64,000 nucleotides of DNA from Diplocloster agilis. GTDB taxonomy: Bacteria > Bacillota > Clostridia > Lachnospirales > Lachnospiraceae. Below, piece by piece: positions 17,814 through 26,179 of this stretch. Made by a program: the position numbers and the translations under genes. The first letter of the stretch is position 1. Each line of letters begins with the position of its first letter. The notes under the pieces are model-generated. The model made no database searches and had not been told where the DNA came from. It worked only from the letters and a program-made list of their open reading frames with translations. The DNA lies in NCBI RefSeq assembly GCF_019042275.1, contig NZ_JAHQCW010000027.1, positions 1-64,000 on the forward strand. Direction: 5' to 3'.

Positions 17814-18797
17814 ATGAAAATATTTGTCTATAGCTACCGGGAATTTGATGAAGCGGTCCATTTTCAGAATTACAGCAGACAGCTGGGAATTGAGATAGAA
17901 ACTACCCCAAAGCCGCCCACACTTGAGACGGCGCATCTGGCAGAGGGTTATGAATATATCAGCATCATTACGACAAAGGTTGATGCCGCGCTGCTGGAGA
18001 AGTTCCATGCGATGGGGATCAAAATGATTTCCACCAGAACGATCGGATACGACCACATAGATCTGGGGAAAGCAAAAGAACTGGGAATCCGTGTGAGCAA
18101 TGCAACCTATCCGCCCAGCAGTGTGGCGGACTATACGGTTCTGCTTATCTTAATGATGATCCGCAGAATGAAACAGATCATGAACCGGGCGGCAGTCCAG
18201 GACTTCACCCTGCCCGGGATACAGGGAGGAGAGATGCCGGATTATACGATCGGTGTCGTCGGTACGGGCCGGATCGGACGTACGGTGCTTAAGAACTTGT
18301 CCGGATTTGGCAGCCGTCTGCTGGCGTACGATCTGAATCCCAATGGGGAAGCGGAAAAATATGCGGACTACTGCAGTTTCGAGCAGCTTCTGGAGCAGAG
18401 TGATATCATTACCCTGCATATGCCGGGCGGGGACGGTACCTATCACATCATGAATGAGGACACGATCGGCAAGATGAAGACCGGAGCGGTTCTTGTCAAC
18501 ACCGCCCGGGGAAGCCTGATCGACACCGGGGCGATGATCAGGGCTCTGGAAAGCCAAAAGCTGGGAGGGGCGGCCCTGGACGTGGTAGAAAACGAATTCG
18601 GCTTGTACTATGGGGACCGCAAATCGGATGTGATCGTCAACCGGGATCTGGCGGTATTAAAAAGCTTTCCCAACGTTATCGTTACGCCGCATATGGCCTG
18701 GTATACAGAGGGAGCGGTCAGGGAAATGGTGTACAGCTCCCTGAAGAGCTGCTGCCTGTGCGCGGCCGGGGAAAAGAATCCATGGGAGGTTATATGA
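17814..18797 (+). CDS. D-isomer-specific 2-hydroxyacid dehydrogenase (D-lactate dehydrogenase/VanH-like)
   Basis: NAD-dependent reduction of a 2-keto acid to a D-2-hydroxy acid. 327 residues with the Rossmann loop GVVGTGRIGRTVL (about 147-159) and catalytic Arg231 (NTARGSLID), Glu259 (VVENEF) and His293 (TPHMAWYTE). YSYREFDE at the N-terminus and SVADYTVLL place it with D-lactate dehydrogenases. Start 17814 follows AAGGGAGGCGTG; a GTG two codons earlier is possible. It ends four bases before the Rrf2 regulator and carries the regulator's putative operator, so it probably belongs to the sulfur regulon; the substrate there is not obvious and may be a keto acid other than pyruvate. Confidence 0.88.
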   Translation: MKIFVYSYREFDEAVHFQNYSRQLGIEIETTPKPPTLETAHLAEGYEYISIITTKVDAALLEKFHAMGIKMISTRTIGYDHIDLGKAKELGIRVSNATYPPSSVADYTVLLILMMIRRMKQIMNRAAVQDFTLPGIQGGEMPDYTIGVVGTGRIGRTVLKNLSGFGSRLLAYDLNPNGEAEKYADYCSFEQLLEQSDIITLHMPGGDGTYHIMNEDTIGKMKTGAVLVNTARGSLIDTGAMIRALESQKLGGAALDVVENEFGLYYGDRKSDVIVNRDLAVLKSFPNVIVTPHMAWYTEGAVREMVYSSLKSCCLCAAGEKNPWEVI

Positions 18798-18801
18798 GAT
18801 T

Positions 18802-19239
18802 ATGAAAGTTTCTACCAAAGGAAGATACGCGCTTCGGATGATGCTGGATCTGGCGCTGCACAATACCGGAGAGTACATCGCTCTGAAAGATATCTCCGCC
18901 AGGCAGGAGGTTTCTGTCAAATATCTGGAACAGATCGTTACCATGCTGTCCAAGGTGGGCTATCTGAAAAGTGTACGAGGGCCCCAGGGGGGATATAAGC
19001 TGGCGAAAAAACCGGAGGAATATACGGTGGGGGATATTTTGCGGATTACCGAGGGCAGCCTCGCTCCGGTGTCCTGCCTGGAGGACGAGCCAAATCAATG
19101 CGGCAGATATGAGGAGTGTTCTACGATTGCGTTCTGGGAAGGATTTTATCGCTGCATTACAGAATATGTAGACCGGTTTACGTTAGAAGACCTGGCGGAA
19201 CAACAGCGCAAAAAAATTTCCAGTAATTATGTAATTTAG
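18802..19239 (+). CDS. Rrf2-family regulator, CymR-like context with IscR-like cysteine triad
   Basis: A 145-residue winged-helix repressor (MKVSTKGRYALRMMLDLA, then EQIVTMLSKVGYLKSVRGPQGGY). In Firmicutes the orthologue CymR represses cysteine genes together with CysK. Here it lies between a 2-hydroxyacid dehydrogenase and metY/cysK, and the same operator-like 15-mer stands before both flanking units. Unlike B. subtilis CymR, it has three cysteines, C92, C100 and C106, spaced much like the Fe-S ligands of IscR (C-x5-C-x5-C), here C-x7-C-x5-C. It may therefore sense an Fe-S cluster or redox state. I keep the gene symbol blank because the two functions cannot be separated by sequence alone. 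Confidence 0.88.
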   Translation: MKVSTKGRYALRMMLDLALHNTGEYIALKDISARQEVSVKYLEQIVTMLSKVGYLKSVRGPQGGYKLAKKPEEYTVGDILRITEGSLAPVSCLEDEPNQCGRYEECSTIAFWEGFYRCITEYVDRFTLEDLAEQQRKKISSNYVI

Positions 19240-19241
19240 TA

Positions 19242-19270
19242 TTGACAAATGGAAAAAAATCTCTTATATT
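19242..19270 (+). promoter_or_regulatory. strong promoter for metY-cysK
   Basis: TTGACA at 19242-19247, exactly 17 bases, TATATT at 19265-19270. The operator at 19285-19299 starts about 15 bases after the -10, so a bound repressor would block the start of elongation. Confidence 0.85.
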
Positions 19271-19284
19271 AATTTCATACTAAT

Positions 19285-19299
19285 CCTATAGGAAATAGG
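19285..19299 (+). promoter_or_regulatory. CymR/IscR-like operator, copy 2
   Basis: CCTATAGGAAATAGG, identical over 15 bases to 17755-17769; flanking bases (TAAT before, GGAAA after) differ from copy 1 in part. Confidence 0.75.
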
Positions 19300-19323
19300 G
19301 GAAAGAAAAAGAGGAGTGGGATT

Positions 19324-20619
19324 ATGGAGAAAAAATTAAAATTCGAGACATTACAGCTGCATGCGGGACAGGAAGCGCCGGATTCGGCCACGGACGCCAG
19401 GTGTGTCCCGATCTACCAGACATCTTCCTATGTATTCAGGGACAGCGCGCAGGCGGAGGCACGGTTTGGCCTCTCGGAAGGCGGAAACATCTATACCAGA
19501 ATCATGAATCCCACTTCAGATGTTTTTGAACAGCGGATGACAGCGCTGGAAGGAGGCGTGGGAGCCCTGGCTACAGCGTCCGGCGCGGCGGCGATCACCT
19601 ACGCGATTCAGAATATCGCCCGGGCGGGAGATCACATTGTATCCTCCAAGACAGTGTATGGAGGCACCTATAATCTGTTCGCCAACACACTGACGGATTG
19701 CGGGATTACAACGACTTTCACAGACGCCTCGCGGCTGGAAAATATAGAGAAGGAGATCCGTCCGGAGACAAAAGCAGTCTTTATCGAGACGTTAGGCAAT
19801 CCCAATTCCGACGTGCTGGATGTGGAAGGGATCGCGGCGCTGGCCCACAGGCACGGGATTCCGCTGATCGTGGATAATACCTTTGCCACCCCTTACCTAT
19901 TCCGGCCCATTGAACACGGCGCGGATGTGGTGGTACACTCCGCTACTAAGTTCATCGGCGGTCACGGCACCAGCGTGGGCGGTGTAATCATAGACGGGGG
20001 GACGTTCCCGTGGGCATCTAACGATAAATTCCCCGGTCTCTCGAAGCCGAATCCCAGTTATCACGGCGTGGTATTTACGGATGCGGCCGGGGCGGCTGCT
20101 TATATCACGAAAGCGCGGGTGACCCTGCTAAGAGATACGGGAGCTGCGCTGGCGCCGTTAAATGCTTTTCTATTCCTGCAGGGACTGGAAACTCTGTCCT
20201 TACGGGTAGAGCGCCACGTAGAAAATGCCTTAAAAGTGGTGGAGTATCTGACGCAGCATCCCCTTGTGGAGAGGGTGAACCATCCGTCGCTGCCGGATAG
20301 CGGATATAGGGAGCTCTATGAACGGTACTTCCCACGGGGAGCAGGTTCCATCTTCACCTTTGAGATCCGGGGCGGGGCGAAGGAGGCGAAGCAGTTTATC
20401 GACCACCTGAAGATCTTTTCCCTGCTGGCGAATGTGGCAGACGTGAAAAGCCTGGTGATCCATCCGGCCAGCACGACGCATTCCCAGATGACACAAGAAG
20501 AACTGGCGGATTCGGGAATCAGGGAAAATACCATCCGGCTGTCCATCGGTACAGAACATATAGATGATATCATCGATGATCTGGATCAGGCGTTTGAGAG
20601 CCTGATCCAGGAAAGATGA
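19324..20619 (+). CDS. metY: O-acetylhomoserine sulfhydrylase
   Basis: PLP-dependent enzyme of the Cys/Met metabolism family that makes homocysteine from O-acetylhomoserine and sulfide, and can act with O-acetylserine. 431 residues. PLP-binding lysine K209 is in VVHSATKFIGGHGT; TASGAAA, YGGTYNLF and VDNTFATPYLF are family motifs, and VKSLVIHPASTTHSQ near the end binds substrate carboxylate. The long insertion between the PLP lysine and C-domain separates MetY from MetB/MetC. RBS GAGGAGTGGG. Transcribed from its own strong promoter with the Rrf2 operator; cysK follows after 88 bases. Confidence 0.95.
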   Translation: MEKKLKFETLQLHAGQEAPDSATDARCVPIYQTSSYVFRDSAQAEARFGLSEGGNIYTRIMNPTSDVFEQRMTALEGGVGALATASGAAAITYAIQNIARAGDHIVSSKTVYGGTYNLFANTLTDCGITTTFTDASRLENIEKEIRPETKAVFIETLGNPNSDVLDVEGIAALAHRHGIPLIVDNTFATPYLFRPIEHGADVVVHSATKFIGGHGTSVGGVIIDGGTFPWASNDKFPGLSKPNPSYHGVVFTDAAGAAAYITKARVTLLRDTGAALAPLNAFLFLQGLETLSLRVERHVENALKVVEYLTQHPLVERVNHPSLPDSGYRELYERYFPRGAGSIFTFEIRGGAKEAKQFIDHLKIFSLLANVADVKSLVIHPASTTHSQMTQEELADSGIRENTIRLSIGTEHIDDIIDDLDQAFESLIQER

Positions 20620-20707
20620 AGAAGCTGCCCGATACGTATATGTACGGGAAAACAAACGCAGAATGATAGAGTTTATTGCGTAGCACATGCGCGATTGGAG
20701 GAAAATA

Positions 20708-21634
20708 ATGAAAATAGCGAACAGTGTATCAGATTTAATCGGAAAGACTCCGCTTCTGGAGCTTACAAATTATGAAAAAAAGCACGGCCTGAATGCCAGA
20801 TTAGTAGCAAAACTGGAATACTTCAATCCGGCGGGAAGCGCCAAGGACCGGATCGCCAAAGCCATGATCGATGACGCGGAGGCAAAAGGAAAGTTAAAAC
20901 CGGGAGCTGTCATCATTGAGCCGACCAGCGGCAATACCGGGATCGGCCTGGCCGCCATCGCGGCGTCCAGAGGATATCAGTTGATTCTGACCATGCCGGA
21001 TACCATGAGCGTGGAACGCCGGAATCTGCTGAAGGCCTATGGCGCAACCATCGTCCTGACACCCGGAGCGGAAGGGATGAACGGCGCGATCAAAAAGGCG
21101 CAGGAATTGTCGGAGGAGACACCCGGAAGCTATATCCCGGGGCAGTTTGAGAACCCGGCCAATCCCGCGATCCATGCGGCTACCACAGGCGTGGAGATCT
21201 GGGAGGACACGGAAGGAAAGGTGGATATCTTTGTAGCCGGAATCGGAACCGGCGGAACCATCTCAGGAGCAGGAGGCTACCTGAAATCCAAAAACCCGAA
21301 TGTGAAGGTGGTCGCTGTGGAACCTTCAGACTCCCCGGTCCTGTCCAAAGGCGTGGCGGGTCCTCATAAGATCCAGGGAATCGGCGCAGGATTTGTGCCT
21401 AAGACATTGAATACCCATATTTATGATGAAATTATCACGGTGGAGAATGAGGCGGCTTTTGAAGCGGGCCGGGAAATCGCAAGGAGCGAGGGCGTTCTGG
21501 TCGGGATTTCTTCCGGAGCGGCTGTATGGGCTGCGGCTGAGCTTGCGAAGCGGCCGGAGAACGCAGGGAAGATTATTGTGGTTCTGCTGCCGGATACCGG
21601 GGACAGGTATTTGTCTACGCCTATGTTTTCCTGA
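20708..21634 (+). CDS. cysK: cysteine synthase A (O-acetylserine sulfhydrylase)
   Basis: PLP enzyme that makes cysteine from O-acetylserine and sulfide. 308 residues. PLP lysine K46 lies in NPAGSAKDR, the substrate loop is [12 protein letters not shown], the phosphate loop [10 protein letters not shown], and the C-terminal [11 protein letters not shown] is present. The ATG at 20708 follows TTGGAGG; the frame is open seven codons upstream without a better site. In Firmicutes CysK also binds CymR as co-repressor, which fits the regulator lying two genes upstream. Serine acetyltransferase (cysE) is not in the window. Confidence 0.95.
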   Translation: MKIANSVSDLIGKTPLLELTNYEKKHGLNARLVAKLEYFNPAGSAKDRIAKAMIDDAEAKGKLKPGAVIIEPTSGNTGIGLAAIAASRGYQLILTMPDTMSVERRNLLKAYGATIVLTPGAEGMNGAIKKAQELSEETPGSYIPGQFENPANPAIHAATTGVEIWEDTEGKVDIFVAGIGTGGTISGAGGYLKSKNPNVKVVAVEPSDSPVLSKGVAGPHKIQGIGAGFVPKTLNTHIYDEIITVENEAAFEAGREIARSEGVLVGISSGAAVWAAAELAKRPENAGKIIVVLLPDTGDRYLSTPMFS

Positions 21635-21648
21635 ATCGGCTGAGGGCC

Positions 21649-21939
21649 GGGAATCGGCTGAACAGAAGCCGGAAGCGGCAGCGGGGCGGAGGAACCAAAA
21701 GGCTGGGCTGCAAAATGCATCGGGTCAACATAAGAATATCTAGTTACGAAGGGACAGGAACCTTTTATTCGCAGGTCCGGGACACAACTCGCCATCCGGC
21801 TCAGACAGTGTCCCGGACCTGCAAGGTTCCTGTCCCTTCTCCACAAGATATTCTAATGTTGCCCCTCAAGCATTTTGCAGTCCAGCCTTTTGGTTCCTCT
21901 GCCCCGCTGCCGCTTCCGGCTTCTGTTCAGCCGATTCCC
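21649..21939. repeat. giant 291-bp hairpin, copy 1 of the conserved-apex family
   Basis: The outer arms 21649-21718 and 21870-21939 pair over 70 bases with two mismatches. The pairing then continues through the AATATCT region, AGGGACAGGAACCTT/AAGGTTCCTGTCCCTT and GCAGGTCCGGGACAC/GTGTCCCGGACCTGC to an apex ACTCGCCA (21787-21794) ... GGCTCAGACA (21798-21807). The apex is shared with 33721-33744 (reverse strand) and 51333-51353. It sits 15 bases after cysK and may end that transcript, though there is no T run. Confidence 0.92.
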
Positions 21940-21998
21940 TACTTTGGTGATGCGGGAACTAGTGTATGGATTTGGAGTATTTGGATGGATATAAAGGA

Positions 21999-22078
21999 TT
22001 TGTATGAATTCTGTTTGTATGGATTTAGAGCATTTGTATGAATTCTATTTGTAAGACTTAGAGCATTTGCATGAATTC
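21999..22078 (+). repeat. 2.4 tandem copies of a 33-34 bp AT-rich unit
   Basis: Units start TTTGTATGAATTCT at 21999 and 22033 and TTTGCATGAATTC at 22066, each of the first two ending TTAGAGCA. The following stretch to 22327 shows no further clear structure apart from G-rich tracts near 22121. Confidence 0.8.
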
Positions 22079-22327
22079 ATAATATTTGTATGGTTTAGAC
22101 TTTAAGTATGGATTTGAATTAGGGGGGGACAGGGAGGTTCGCCGGAAAGTTCTGTAGTTCTTTGGGTTTGCTCTTTCCATGAGAGGGGACAATTGTTATA
22201 ATAAGTATGAATTTTCTAAAGCGATTTTTTAGAGTGGTATATGTCGATTGAGGTTGGATGTTTTATATTATGGTAGACAGCAGTTTTCGTTATAAATGGT
22301 AGGAGCAGGAATAGGAGCAGGTATGGT

Positions 22328-23044
22328 ATGTTTCGGATGAGGAAGATAGTGAAGAAACGGGCGGGGGAAAAAGGGGCGCGGAGTATTAGCGTTATTGGCG
22401 GGGCGGATGGGCCTACGTCAGTTTTTGTGGCCGGGAAAGTGAAGAGCAGAAAGAATGGGGATAAGAAGGAGCAGGAACAGGAGCGTATGCTTCAGGAGAT
22501 TATAGACCGGATTGTGCCGGGGAAGAGGAGTATGGAGGAGGTTTGCGCTTACCTGAAGTCTGAATTGGGAGCGGAGGAGCGGGAGCTTGAGGACAGGCGC
22601 AGGGAGTGTATGAAATATAATATTCTGTGCCGGTATTTTCCGGAACGATTGCCTCCTGCGCCTGAGATCGAAGGGAAACATACGAGAGCGCGGGTGGAAA
22701 AGTGGGCGGATGAATGCCGGAGCAGGGTTGAAAGGATTCAGGCTTCGGCGGAGAATTTGGATCTGGATATGGATCTGCGTCTTTTTGAATTGCCGCTGGT
22801 GGTGAAGGGGGAGAAGATCGGCTGTTTTCATGTGGAGATGGAAATGTATACCGGTTATCTGTCCTGTGACTGGAATTATGATATTGGTGACAGGAACGTG
22901 GATCAGCGGGATATCAGAGAGGCCGGGGAACGGTTAATGGCCGGAATTATAAGATACCGGGGTTTGGCGTCGGAGGATATTGAAAACAGGACTCCGGAAT
23001 TTTGGAATTATATTACTATGGAGCAATATTTGGGACAGCGCTAA
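22328..23044 (+). CDS. unknown protein with an orphan decarboxylase-beta signature at the N-terminus
   Basis: 238 residues. Residues 19-36 read SISVIGGADGPTSVFVAGK, which is the signature of the sodium-pumping oxaloacetate/glutaconyl-CoA decarboxylase beta subunit (a membrane carboxyltransferase partner), but nothing else of that 10-helix protein is here. The rest is soluble and highly charged, with helix-rich EQERMLQEIIDRIVPGKRSMEEVC and an alpha/beta tail (GYLSCDWNYDIGD, TPEFWNYITMEQYLGQR). The basic stretch VKSRKNGDKK follows the motif. The motif may serve as a membrane or ion-binding peptide, or be a chance capture. The ribosome site (GGAGCAGG) is 7 bases before the ATG. Confidence 0.65.
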   Translation: MFRMRKIVKKRAGEKGARSISVIGGADGPTSVFVAGKVKSRKNGDKKEQEQERMLQEIIDRIVPGKRSMEEVCAYLKSELGAEERELEDRRRECMKYNILCRYFPERLPPAPEIEGKHTRARVEKWADECRSRVERIQASAENLDLDMDLRLFELPLVVKGEKIGCFHVEMEMYTGYLSCDWNYDIGDRNVDQRDIREAGERLMAGIIRYRGLASEDIENRTPEFWNYITMEQYLGQR

Positions 23045-23163
23045 GGGCGGAACGTAAGATAGCCGAAGTTTGGATATAGCTGCTAAAGTTTGGATAAACC
23101 GGATGAAATACCGGATTGGGCAGCGTGGGATGGCTATGGGTAGATAGCATAGGAGGAAAGTAG

Positions 23164-24105
23164 ATGGACGCAAGAAAGACGTTCAGCAGGCTGGGATTTA
23201 TTCTTCTGCTGGTCATGATCGTGGCACAGGGTGGACAGGTTCTGCTGCTAAAATTGGGATATTGGCTGCTGCCGGTAAGCTGGCAGGGAGATTGGATGAC
23301 TTATGGGAGCCTGGAAATCGTTATGTGGGGGATGGCGCTGCCGGTGATGTGGGCGCTTACCAGGAAGATTCCGGTTGTGGGAAAGGGAGAGGTCAGAAAG
23401 CTTCGGCCCGGGGAGTTTTTATTTTTGGTTCCGGTTACGGAGGCGGCGGGTTATATCTGTAATCTGTTTGGGATAATTCTGCTGATTCCGCTGATCCTTC
23501 TGCTGGTTTTGAAGGGCGGGAATCCTTCGGATATTAACCCGCTGTTTGAACTGATGAGCCAGGGCGCCGGGGTTCCTATGTTTTTGGCGGTTGTGATTTT
23601 TTCACCTGCTGTGGAGGAATTGCTCTTTCGGTGGCTGCTGCTGGACCGGTTGAGAAGATTTGGCGATAAGACGGCGATTTTGATCAGCGCTCTCGCTTTT
23701 GGCCTGTTTCACGGTAATCCGCTGCAATTTTTGTACGCGACGGCGGTGGGGATGATATTTGCGTATATAACATTGAAAACCAATACGGTGCGCTATTCTA
23801 TCGGGCTTCATATGATTTTGAACCTGTTTGGGAGCCTTGCCATGTATGTGATGATGATAAAGAACCCGTTCCTGATGCTTAAGATTACGGTTTTGCTGCT
23901 GGTGGTTATATTTGGTATGGTGGTTACCGGCATCGTGTTTATCTGTATCCGCTGGCGGCGGGTCCGTTTTACTCCGGGACTTGAGCCGGTTCAACGGGGG
24001 ACGGGATTTCGGACAGTGGTGCTGAACCCGGGAATGATCTGCTTTATTTTGTGTTGTTTACTGTTGTTTGCCGCATTTTTTGCATCGCTGTTTATTCAAC
24101 TGTAG
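23164..24105 (+). CDS. CPBP-family intramembrane metalloprotease
   Basis: Membrane protease of the CAAX/bacteriocin-processing (CPBP, Abi) family, 313 residues with about eight hydrophobic segments. Catalytic motifs are complete: EELLFRWLL (EExxxR), FGLFHGNPLQF (FxxxH) and the last HxxxN in GLHMILNLFG. The final two hydrophobic segments (after residue 225) are an extension. RBS AGGAGGAAAG. It follows the GGADGPTS gene by about 120 bases in the same direction. Family members process prenylated or bacteriocin-like peptides; the substrate here is not visible. Confidence 0.88.
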   Translation: MDARKTFSRLGFILLLVMIVAQGGQVLLLKLGYWLLPVSWQGDWMTYGSLEIVMWGMALPVMWALTRKIPVVGKGEVRKLRPGEFLFLVPVTEAAGYICNLFGIILLIPLILLLVLKGGNPSDINPLFELMSQGAGVPMFLAVVIFSPAVEELLFRWLLLDRLRRFGDKTAILISALAFGLFHGNPLQFLYATAVGMIFAYITLKTNTVRYSIGLHMILNLFGSLAMYVMMIKNPFLMLKITVLLLVVIFGMVVTGIVFICIRWRRVRFTPGLEPVQRGTGFRTVVLNPGMICFILCCLLLFAAFFASLFIQL

Positions 24106-24155
24106 CGGACCGGCGGGAAGCAGATAATAGCAGACCACAGAGGAGGTAAATAAAA

Positions 24156-25442
24156 TTGGAACACACCTACGAACAACAACTGCTTCATTACCGGCGGGAT
24201 TTTCACCGCCATCCGGAAACCGCCTGGCTGGAATACAGGACCAGCGCGGTTCTGGCCGGCAGGCTGGAGGAACTGGGCTATGAAGTGCAGGCAGGGGAAG
24301 AGATCATAGATCCTGATAAAATGATCTCGCCCATCGGGGAGAAAGCCCGAAACAGCCACAGAGACAAAGTCCTGGAAGAGATGCCGGAATGGAAGCCCTA
24401 CCTGCAGCGAATGGGAAATGCCACCGGGGTAATCGGGGTGATAGACACTCACAGGCCTGGCCCTCTGACGGCTTTCCGTTTTGACATGGATGCACTGCCG
24501 ATCGAAGAGACAGAAGGCGGCGGCCATCTGCCGTGCCGGCAGAAGTTCCGCTCGTTATGGGAACAGAAGATGCACGCTTGCGGCCACGACGGGCACAGCG
24601 CCGTGGGTATCGTACTGGCGGAAAAAATTAAAAATAACTTGGACAAATTCCGCGGCCGGTTCATGTTCATTTTCCAACCGGCGGAAGAGGGGGCAAAAGG
24701 GGGAAAATCCATAACGGATTCCTGGAAGTATTCCATTCCCGATTATCTGTTCGCTTTTCATATCGGTTTCGCCAAGCCCGATGAGCTGGTATGCGGCGTG
24801 GATCAGTTCCTGGTTACGACGAAATTTGATGTCACTTTCACCGGAGAGTCCGCCCACGCGGGAACCACCCCAAACAAGACCAGGAATGCGTTGCTGGCGG
24901 CAGCCGAGGCAACCCTTCGGTTTCAGGACATTCCGCCCAGTCCCGAGGGGACCATCCGGGTAAATGTAGGCTGCTTTACGGCAGGAGAAGCCCGGAATGC
25001 CATTGCTGCTAAAGCGTACCTGCAGGGCGAAACCCGTGGGGAGACGGAGAAACTGGATGCCTACGTCATGAACGAGGTACAGAAGCTAATCCCTCAGTGC
25101 GCAGCTCACTATCAGGCCGGATCAGAGCTTCGGGTGGTGGGCAGGACGGCCAGCGAACCAAGTGACACCCGGCTCTGCCGTCTGATCGCCCGGGAGGCGG
25201 AAAAACTTGGCATTTACCGTGAAATCACGCTCCACAGGCATTTCCCGGCCAGCGAGGATGCCACCTGGCTGATGCGCATGGTCCGGGAACATGGCGGAGA
25301 GGCCTCCTATCTGTTGTTCGGCGCGGCGCTGGAAGCCGGGCATCACAGTCCGGAATTTGATTTTGACGAACAGGTGCTGATGAAAGCCCTTAGAGTATTG
25401 TACCGGATGGCTTGTGTGCTTCAACCGGCCGGGGAGGGCTGA
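24156..25442 (+). CDS. M20-family amidohydrolase (AbgA-like)
   Basis: Zinc peptidase/deacylase of the M20 family that removes an acyl or aryl group from an amino acid; AbgA-type members cut p-aminobenzoyl-glutamate. 428 residues. Metal ligands visible in FDMDALPIEE, HACGHDGHSAVGI and FQPAEEGAKGG; HIGFAKPDEL and GESAHAGTTPNKTRNALLAAAEA form the dimerisation-domain signature. The start is TTG at 24156 with GAGGAGGT nine bases before it; the sequence MEHTYEQQLLHYRRDFHRHPE is family-like. The stop overlaps the GTG of the degenerate reading frame that follows. Confidence 0.88.
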   Translation: MEHTYEQQLLHYRRDFHRHPETAWLEYRTSAVLAGRLEELGYEVQAGEEIIDPDKMISPIGEKARNSHRDKVLEEMPEWKPYLQRMGNATGVIGVIDTHRPGPLTAFRFDMDALPIEETEGGGHLPCRQKFRSLWEQKMHACGHDGHSAVGIVLAEKIKNNLDKFRGRFMFIFQPAEEGAKGGKSITDSWKYSIPDYLFAFHIGFAKPDELVCGVDQFLVTTKFDVTFTGESAHAGTTPNKTRNALLAAAEATLRFQDIPPSPEGTIRVNVGCFTAGEARNAIAAKAYLQGETRGETEKLDAYVMNEVQKLIPQCAAHYQAGSELRVVGRTASEPSDTRLCRLIAREAEKLGIYREITLHRHFPASEDATWLMRMVREHGGEASYLLFGAALEAGHHSPEFDFDEQVLMKALRVLYRMACVLQPAGEG

Positions 25443-25936
25443 GTGTTTACACTGCCTAACGGAGAAAAATACAAATGGCCAACGGAGGAAAAGATAATGG
25501 CTGATACTAAGAATGAACAAGTGTGTGTGGATGAACTGTGTAAAGACATTCATAACATTATCGAAGAAATCGAGGTGGGTATATGAAAAAGAAAAACGAG
25601 ATTTCTATTGTGCGTTCTTCGGCCGCAGAGTATCTTACTTTTTTAACTGCCACAGGACAAAGCGATGTGAATGCTGTTTATGCAGATGAAAATGTATGGT
25701 TAAGCCAAAAAATGATGGGATTGCTTTACAATGTAGAATCTCATACAGTCACGTACCATTTGCAGAAAGCTTTTAAAACAGGCGAATTGGATGAGAATTC
25801 AGTTACTCGAATTTTTCGAGTAACTGCCAGCGATGGTAAAACATATGATACAAAGCATTATAATACCATGAGTAATTTAGAGGAACTCATTGCGGAGTTG
25901 TGTCCGAATGGTGTGGAGTATACATGTGAAGAGTGA
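25443..25936 (+). pseudogene. remnant of a type I restriction / RhuM locus
   Basis: Two overlapping short frames. The first (GTG 25443, or ATG 25497, to 25586) reads MADTKNEQVCVDELCKDIHN and could be the tail of a larger protein. The second (25583-25936, 117 aa) has the N-terminal region of the RhuM/Fic-associated family (QSDVNAVYADENVWLSQKMM, TASDGKTYDTKHYN) and then jumps to LEELIAELCPNGVEY, which is the usual opening of a type I specificity subunit HsdS. So two neighbours of a restriction locus have been fused by deletion. A 10-bp perfect hairpin (GTTACTCGAA/TTCGAGTAAC) lies inside at 25802-25824. Confidence 0.65.
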
Positions 25937-25970
25937 ATGGCAACAAGAATAACTGAAAATAGCAAACGAA

Positions 25971-26012
25971 ACGACCATGCTTGAGCATTCTACTCTTGCA
26001 TGGTCGTCTTCT
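25971..26012 (+). terminator. hairpin after the restriction remnant
   Basis: ACGACCATGC and GCATGGTCGT with a 17-base loop, then CTTCTGTCT. Likely terminator. Confidence 0.6.
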
Positions 26013-26179
26013 GTCTGCACTGTTTGAAGGAGCACCCCGCCCGCGCCCCAGGGTTCTTCCCGGACCTTAGTCAAAATTCCGCCAACATCTAATTTCATTG
26101 AATTTACATATAAAGTTTATATTGAGTTTAAACAGGCGTGATAATTTACTGAAAGATCTTAGCAGAACGGAGGATTACG

